DNA of 64,000 nt from Tannerella serpentiformis (GTDB lineage: Bacteria; Bacteroidota; Bacteroidia; Bacteroidales; Tannerellaceae), in contig NZ_CP028365.1 in assembly GCF_003033925.1 (NCBI RefSeq), positions 124,001-188,000 on the forward strand, in the 5' to 3' direction. How positions within the stretch are numbered: the stretch's first letter is position 1; every line of letters starts with the position of its first letter. Of the stretch, positions 59,512 through 64,000 are shown piece after piece. A model generated the notes under the pieces. It saw only the letters and a program-made list of their open reading frames with translations. It was not told the DNA's origin and made no database searches. A program made the translations under genes and the position numbers.

Positions 59512-61581
59512 ATGAAATATCAGTACTGGCTCCCGATGATGCTGTTCGCTGGAACAGCGGGGCGGGCACAGGTCGAGTTTCGACCGCCGGCAACCCCCCA
59601 ACATGCCGTAAGAGACACGATTCACAATGTTGTCTTTACCGACCCCTACCGATGGCTCGAGGATAAGGACGATCCGGCCGTCGTGGCCTGGTCAAAAGCG
59701 CAGCATGACTATGGTATCGAGTACCTCCAGAAGACACAGCAGGTGCATCCGGGCGTACGTGAACAACTCGCAGCCTATATCGACCGCGATTATGAGGGAC
59801 CGCTGACCAACGTCGGCGATCGCGTTTTTCAAACCGTGAAGATGAAGGGCGACAAGCAGTATCGCATCTACACCATCCTGAACGGCAAGCGTGTACTCAT
59901 CTGGGACCCGGTGGCCATCGACCCCACGGGCAAGACGTCTACCTCCGGCGTGGCCTATACCTACGACGGCAACCGGGCAGCAATCAGCGCTCAAAAGAGT
60001 GGCGCGGAGATCTCAACGACGTATTTCATTGATACGCGCACGGGGAAACAGATCGGCAAACCGCTCGAGAATACGTTCGACTTTAAGTGGACCAAGGACC
60101 AGAAGCACGCCTATGTCACCTTCCGTTCGCCGGAGGACGTGGCTGCCCAGCGCCCCCTCAAGACGTATCTCTGGGAGTTCGGCACCCCAGCCTCCAAAGC
60201 GCGTCAGATTGGCACCACGGACGACGCCAAAAACAGCTTTTTCATCTACGATAACCGATACGGCGACATGACGGTCTATGGCGAGAGCGATTTTTACTCC
60301 AACAAGGCCTACATCCGTCGCACGGGCACGAACGAGAAGGGACGACTCATCTATGAGAGCACCGTATCGAACGCCTATCCGCAGATCATTGGCGACCGCA
60401 TGTATATGTTCACCAACGATCACGCGCCCAACTTCCGCCTAATGACGGCCGACGTGGCCCGACCCGAATACAAGGACTGGCGGGTGCTTATCCCCGAAGG
60501 CGAGACCGTGATGCAGAACTGCGTAGTGACGAAACACAACATCATCGTCCAGGACAAGAAGGACATCCAGAGCCGCCTCACGCTCTACGACCTGGAGGGC
60601 CATCGGCAGCGCGAAATCGAGCTGCCCGAGCTGGGAAACGTGGGCGGCATCAGCTATGACCGCGAGAAGGATTCGATCTACATGACCCTGAACACCTTCA
60701 CCACGATGCCCAAAACCTTCGTGGCCTCGCCCAAAGACTTCAAATGGAAGCTCTATTTCGCCCGCGAGACGCCGATAGACATGAGCGACATCGAGGCTAA
60801 GATCATTTTCTACCCCTCAAAGGACGGCACGAAGATCCCCGCCTTCATCTACCACAAGAAGGGACTCAAAATGGACGGCAATAACCCGGTGCTGATCGAC
60901 GGATACGGCGGATTCAACGACGGTATCGCGCCCAGCTACATCGGATTTTACCGCTCACTGCTGGAACGCGGAGTGGTCGTGGTGGAGGCCGGTATCCGCG
61001 GCGGCGACGAGTATGGCGAGAGCTGGCACCGCAGCGGTATGCTGGACAAGAAGCAGAACACCTTCGACGACTTTAACAGCTGCGCCGAGTGGCTCATCCG
61101 CGAGAAGTACACCAACCCCACCCGCATTGCGGCTAAGGGAGGCAGCAACGGCGGCCTGCTCATGGGCGCGATCGCTACGCAGCGGCCGGACCTCTACCGG
61201 GCCATCGTCTGCCAGGTGCCACTGCTGGACATGCTCCGCTACCACCGCTTCCTCATCGCCCGCTACTGGATCCCCGAGTATGGCTCCTCGGACGACGCCG
61301 AACAGTTCCGCTGGCTCTTCCCCTACTCGCCTTACCATAACATTCGCTCGGGGGTCAACCTGCCGACCATGCTCGTCACCACCGGTGCCAACGACAGTCG
61401 TGTCGACCCGCTCCACGCCAAGAAATTTGTGGCGGCCCTGCAGAACAACCCCGGTCAGCTGAACCCCGTCATCCTGCATATCGACTATGATAGCGGCCAC
61501 GGATCGGGACAAAGCACCGAGCAATCGATAGCTAACTGGTCATTCATTTTCGAATTCATCCTGAACCAGTTAGGACTCTAA
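59512..61581 (+). CDS. Prolyl oligopeptidase (S9A family), exported
   Basis: 689 residues from ATG 59512 (MKYQYWLPMMLFAGTAGRAQ, short signal peptide). A seven-bladed propeller region (about 70-430) precedes an alpha/beta-hydrolase domain with catalytic Ser in GGSNGGLLMGA, Asp in TGANDSRVDPLHA and His in DSGHGSGQS. The N-terminus HNVVFTDPYRWLED is typical of POPs. Cleaves short peptides after proline, likely in the periplasm as part of amino-acid fermentation. A hairpin follows 16 nt after the stop. Confidence 0.92.
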   Translation: MKYQYWLPMMLFAGTAGRAQVEFRPPATPQHAVRDTIHNVVFTDPYRWLEDKDDPAVVAWSKAQHDYGIEYLQKTQQVHPGVREQLAAYIDRDYEGPLTNVGDRVFQTVKMKGDKQYRIYTILNGKRVLIWDPVAIDPTGKTSTSGVAYTYDGNRAAISAQKSGAEISTTYFIDTRTGKQIGKPLENTFDFKWTKDQKHAYVTFRSPEDVAAQRPLKTYLWEFGTPASKARQIGTTDDAKNSFFIYDNRYGDMTVYGESDFYSNKAYIRRTGTNEKGRLIYESTVSNAYPQIIGDRMYMFTNDHAPNFRLMTADVARPEYKDWRVLIPEGETVMQNCVVTKHNIIVQDKKDIQSRLTLYDLEGHRQREIELPELGNVGGISYDREKDSIYMTLNTFTTMPKTFVASPKDFKWKLYFARETPIDMSDIEAKIIFYPSKDGTKIPAFIYHKKGLKMDGNNPVLIDGYGGFNDGIAPSYIGFYRSLLERGVVVVEAGIRGGDEYGESWHRSGMLDKKQNTFDDFNSCAEWLIREKYTNPTRIAAKGGSNGGLLMGAIATQRPDLYRAIVCQVPLLDMLRYHRFLIARYWIPEYGSSDDAEQFRWLFPYSPYHNIRSGVNLPTMLVTTGANDSRVDPLHAKKFVAALQNNPGQLNPVILHIDYDSGHGSGQSTEQSIANWSFIFEFILNQLGL

Positions 61582-61596
61582 CAGAAATTGCAATTA

Positions 61597-61632
61597 GGGC
61601 GCGCGCCAGCGTGTGACATCTGGCGTACGCCC
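61597..61632 (+). terminator. Hairpin after the prolyl oligopeptidase
   Basis: gggcg..cgccag/ctggcg..cgccc stem with a 2x2 internal loop, no T-run. May be a terminator or a decay-protection element. Confidence 0.4.
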
Positions 61633-61958
61633 ACTCATACTACGCTATCATAAGGCTCCATCGACCAACCGACTTGCGATAAGTCCGTCCGGAGTTGTTT
61701 CATATACTATAAGCGATCATTTTGGGGCGCTCATCTTCCATAGGACTTGCGAAAGTCATCCCCGAGTGCCTCGACTGATGTCAATCATCAATGAAGTGCT
61801 CCCCGCGTAGGGCTTGCGAAAGCCATTGGGGGTACACAACATTGAATACCAACAAGAGGCTGCCTGCCGGGGAGATCCCGCCGGGCGGCCTCGCTCGTTT
61901 TGGCCGCTACCCCTCGCCTGCGACGGACGGTTTGCCCCGCTCCTCGCACGGGAGCACA
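61633..61958. other. Intergenic stretch with compensating inverted repeats
   Basis: No gene is seen. gacttgcgaaagtc (61744-61757) and ggcttgcgaaagcc (61811-61824) are hairpins of the same shape with a paired change at one position. A GC-rich block at 61861-61935 holds further inverted repeats (gccgggcggcc). Confidence 0.5.
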
Positions 61959-61997
61959 TAAAAAATGCCGGGCATCCGCGATCGGGATACCCGGCAT
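61959..61997 (-). terminator. Terminator of the M24 peptidase gene
   Basis: Stem atgccgggcatcc/gggatacccggcat with one mismatch and an A-run at 61959-61965, giving a T-run on the minus strand, 42 nt past the stop at 62039. Confidence 0.8.
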
Positions 61998-62038
61998 AAG
62001 CGCTAACGACGGACAACTAACGGTCCGTCATTCCGTCA

Positions 62039-63418
62039 TCAGCCCTTCCGCAGCTCCTCCAGTGCGTCCGCATGGCGCAGGATCTTCTTGCCTAAGAGAC
62101 GCGCACCATCGGCAGTGATCAAGTAGTCCTCTTCGTTGCGGATACCGCCGAAGTCTTTGTAGGTGATCACCTTGTCGTAGTTGATGAAGTCTGCGAACCG
62201 CTTCTCTGCGTGCCACGAGTCGATGAGCTGCGGGATGAAGTAGATACCCGGCTCAATGGTCAGCACAAATCCTGGCTCCAGCTCACGGGCCAACCGCAGC
62301 GACTTGCGTCCGAACTGTTTGCTCTTCGGTTGGTCGCCATAGCCGACGTAAGCCTCGCCTAAGTTCTCCATGTCATGCACGTCGAGGCCCATCATGTGGC
62401 CCAGTCCGTGGGGGAAAAAGAGCGCATGCGCACCGGCCTTGACAGCCTCCTTGGCGTCACCCTTCATCAGCCCTGCGCTTTTCATGCCCTCGACGATCAC
62501 CTCGGCCGACAGGTCGTAGACTTCCTCGAATCGGATGCCGGGACGAAGCGCCTTGACAGCTGTCTCGTGGCTGGCCAACTGGATCTCGAACATTTCCTTC
62601 TGGCGTGCGGTGAACTTCGGATCGGCAGGCACTGTGCTCGACATATCGCCCGCGTAGCCCATCTCTGTCTCTGCGCCCGCATCGAGCAGGAAGAGTTGCC
62701 CGCTACGGATCACGTTGCTGTGGTCGTGGTTGTGGAGCGTCTCGCCGTGCACTGTGGCAATGGTCGGGAACGAGAGCATGAAGTTGTGCGCAGCCGCCAC
62801 TTCCTGCACAGCAGCCGCCACTTCGCACTCCCGCATTCCCGGACGTACCATCTGTAACGAACGTAGATGCATGTCGGCCGTCACATTGCACGCCCTTTCG
62901 ATCTCTACAATCTCCTCGTCCGACTTGTAGTTCCTCATATTCACCACTGCCTTGATGAACTCCACCGACGGCTGCTCTGCACCCGGCATAATACCCAGCA
63001 GAGAGAGCAGTTTGATGCGATGTTCGGGGCGGTAAGTCGGCAGGTAACGCACGGGCTGTCCCTTGCGGGCGGCTGCCTCGAGGTAGGGTTTCAGCTCGGC
63101 CGACGGACGGACGTCTTTAATGCCGGCAGCTTCGCTCTTTTCGTGGAGTGTCGGCTGCACACCCATCCAGACGATGGCGTCGATCGTCAGTTCGTCGCCG
63201 AAGATGATCTCGCGGTTCTCATCGATGTCAATGACGGCCATTAGCCCCGCATAGGGCAAGCCAAAATAGTAGAGGAACGTAGAGTCCTGACGGTAGGGAT
63301 AGAGGTTGTCCTCAAAGTTGCAACCCGCTTCGTCGTTACCCATGAATAACAACAGGCCCGTGCCAACAGCCTTCTTCAGGGCCTCACGCCGCTGAATGTA
63401 AGTTTCTTTCTTGAACAT
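62039..63418 (-). CDS. Xaa-Pro aminopeptidase family protein (M24B)
   Basis: 459 residues, no signal peptide. An N-terminal creatinase-like domain (1-175) and a pita-bread catalytic domain with the five metal ligands: Asp in LFLLDAGAE, Asp in GYAGDMSSTVP, His in HGLGHMMGLDVHD, Glu in LTIEPGIYF, Glu in GGIRNEEDYL. It removes N-terminal residues preceding proline, complementing the prolyl oligopeptidase encoded next to it in convergent orientation. A TACTTTTG box lies 32 nt upstream, and a terminator lies downstream. Confidence 0.93.
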   Translation of the reverse strand: MFKKETYIQRREALKKAVGTGLLLFMGNDEAGCNFEDNLYPYRQDSTFLYYFGLPYAGLMAVIDIDENREIIFGDELTIDAIVWMGVQPTLHEKSEAAGIKDVRPSAELKPYLEAAARKGQPVRYLPTYRPEHRIKLLSLLGIMPGAEQPSVEFIKAVVNMRNYKSDEEIVEIERACNVTADMHLRSLQMVRPGMRECEVAAAVQEVAAAHNFMLSFPTIATVHGETLHNHDHSNVIRSGQLFLLDAGAETEMGYAGDMSSTVPADPKFTARQKEMFEIQLASHETAVKALRPGIRFEEVYDLSAEVIVEGMKSAGLMKGDAKEAVKAGAHALFFPHGLGHMMGLDVHDMENLGEAYVGYGDQPKSKQFGRKSLRLARELEPGFVLTIEPGIYFIPQLIDSWHAEKRFADFINYDKVITYKDFGGIRNEEDYLITADGARLLGKKILRHADALEELRKG

Positions 63419-63449
63419 AGTAATTATCGTGTTTTGAAATCAGATGGAG

Positions 63450-63457
63450 CAAAAGTA
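63450..63457 (-). promoter_or_regulatory. Candidate -7 box of the M24 peptidase gene
   Basis: Minus-strand TACTTTTG matches TAnnTTTG. No TTTG box at the right distance; the upstream sequence is the hairpin ending the neighbouring gene. Confidence 0.4.
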
Positions 63458-63462
63458 AAAGG

Positions 63463-63507
63463 AAAGCGGCAAGGCCGTATCACATTGTACACTTGCCTTG
63501 CCGCTTT
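63463..63507 (-). terminator. Terminator of the thioredoxin-like gene
   Basis: Thirteen-bp perfect stem aaagcggcaaggc/gccttgccgcttt, followed on the minus strand by ccttttactttt, 32 nt past the stop at 63539. Confidence 0.8.
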
Positions 63508-63538
63508 ATCATACCTATACACAAAGTTTCGGGGAGGA

Positions 63539-64000
63539 TTACTTCTCGGCCAACAGTTCGTCCAGCTTCTTATTCAGCTCCTCGCCAAAGAGGTTGTGAC
63601 CGACAATCGTACCGTCCTTATCCACCAAGAAGGTGTTCGGGATTGATCGTACACCGTAGAGAGCTCCGCCAGCCGACTGCCATCCTCTCAGGTCGGACAG
63701 GTGGATCCAGTTCATCTGCTTGTCCTTCACGGCTGCTTCCCAGGCGCCCTTCTCCGAGTCAAGCGAGATTCCGACGATCTCGAATCCCTTCTTGTGGTAG
63801 GTCTCATACGTTTTCTTCAAGTTCGGCACCTCCTGCATGCACGGCCCACACCACGACGCCCAGAAATCTACCAGCGTCACGTTGCCCTTGCCTACATAGT
63901 CCGACAGTTTGTGGGTGTCACCCTTCAGGTCGACCATCTCAAAGTCTGAGAACTTCTGTCCGACGGCCACCTTCTTCATAGCCTGCAAATGTTCGGCTAT
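63539..64000 (-). CDS. TlpA/AhpC-like thioredoxin-fold protein, C-terminal part (continues past the window)
   Basis: About 153 codons are in the window; the frame stays open to the edge, so the true start is probably outside. Thioredoxin fold with the redox motif WASWCGPC, KGFEIVGISLDSEKGAWEAAV and the cis-Pro region SIPNTFLVDKDGTIV. In Bacteroidota such domains usually follow an N-terminal DUF4369 domain and a lipid or signal anchor, and reduce periplasmic disulfides. Whether this one has that extra domain cannot be seen. Confidence 0.88.
   Translation of the reverse strand: MAEHLQAMKKVAVGQKFSDFEMVDLKGDTHKLSDYVGKGNVTLVDFWASWCGPCMQEVPNLKKTYETYHKKGFEIVGISLDSEKGAWEAAVKDKQMNWIHLSDLRGWQSAGGALYGVRSIPNTFLVDKDGTIVGHNLFGEELNKKLDELLAEK

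Overview
The window looks like a chromosomal segment of a GC-rich, Tannerella-like member of the Bacteroidota (inference). The supports are type IX secretion C-terminal domains, TonB-dependent receptors, DUF3408 and MobV-type mobile genes, TAnnTTTG-type promoter boxes, and secreted proteases each paired with an upstream lipoprotein, an arrangement known from the KLIKK protease/potempin pairs of Tannerella forsythia. Species assignment would need a database search.

Layout. 0-3.5 kb is a decayed integrative element: an adenine methylase fragment, a frameshifted tyrosine integrase, two excisionase-like HTH proteins and a DUF3408 protein. 3.6-11.2 kb holds two copies of a lipoprotein + protease module; both lipoproteins are intact and both proteases are broken. 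11.3-12.9 kb has a MobV-type relaxase gene whose first codons are replaced by a 222-bp repeat, then tRNA-Asp. 13.2-26.4 kb is one minus-strand tripartite ABC efflux locus (TolC, adaptor, three FtsX-like permeases, one ATPase) with repeat arrays at nearly every gene junction. 26.5-37.5 kb has a 210-bp MITE, a sulfatase-fold membrane enzyme, a TonB receptor/HMA/flavin-reductase group, an ADP-forming acyl-CoA synthetase alpha subunit, a RelE-type toxin-antitoxin pair and a second outer-membrane receptor. 37.6-45.8 kb is an anaerobic-type cobalamin operon made of four gene fusions (CbiJ-CbiD, CbiG-CbiF, CbiE-CbiT, CbiH-CbiC) plus a PduO-type adenosyltransferase, DUF6722 and a 36-residue membrane protein. 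46-64 kb has a broken toxin-antitoxin pair, gnd, a 1.4-kb repeat block, an MMPL-acyltransferase fusion, a BACON/Ig-like secreted protein, DUF6261, a DUF4160/DUF2442 pair, a prolyl oligopeptidase, an M24 peptidase and the end of a TlpA-type thioredoxin.

The most unusual feature is a shared spacing rule. More than a dozen intergenic tandem arrays, most with unrelated unit sequences, have a repeat period of 41 or 42 bp or an exact multiple (84, 126, 378 bp). Several units are centred on a palindrome, and in one array different units carry different palindromes. The arrays occur between co-directional, convergent and divergent genes, so simple termination does not explain them. I measured the periods by hand from coordinates; their novelty is unverified.

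Several genes carry lesions (integrase, both proteases, a ParE-like toxin). The frameshifts could partly be assembly indels, but the three in-frame stop codons are substitutions, so real decay is likely at the protease locus.
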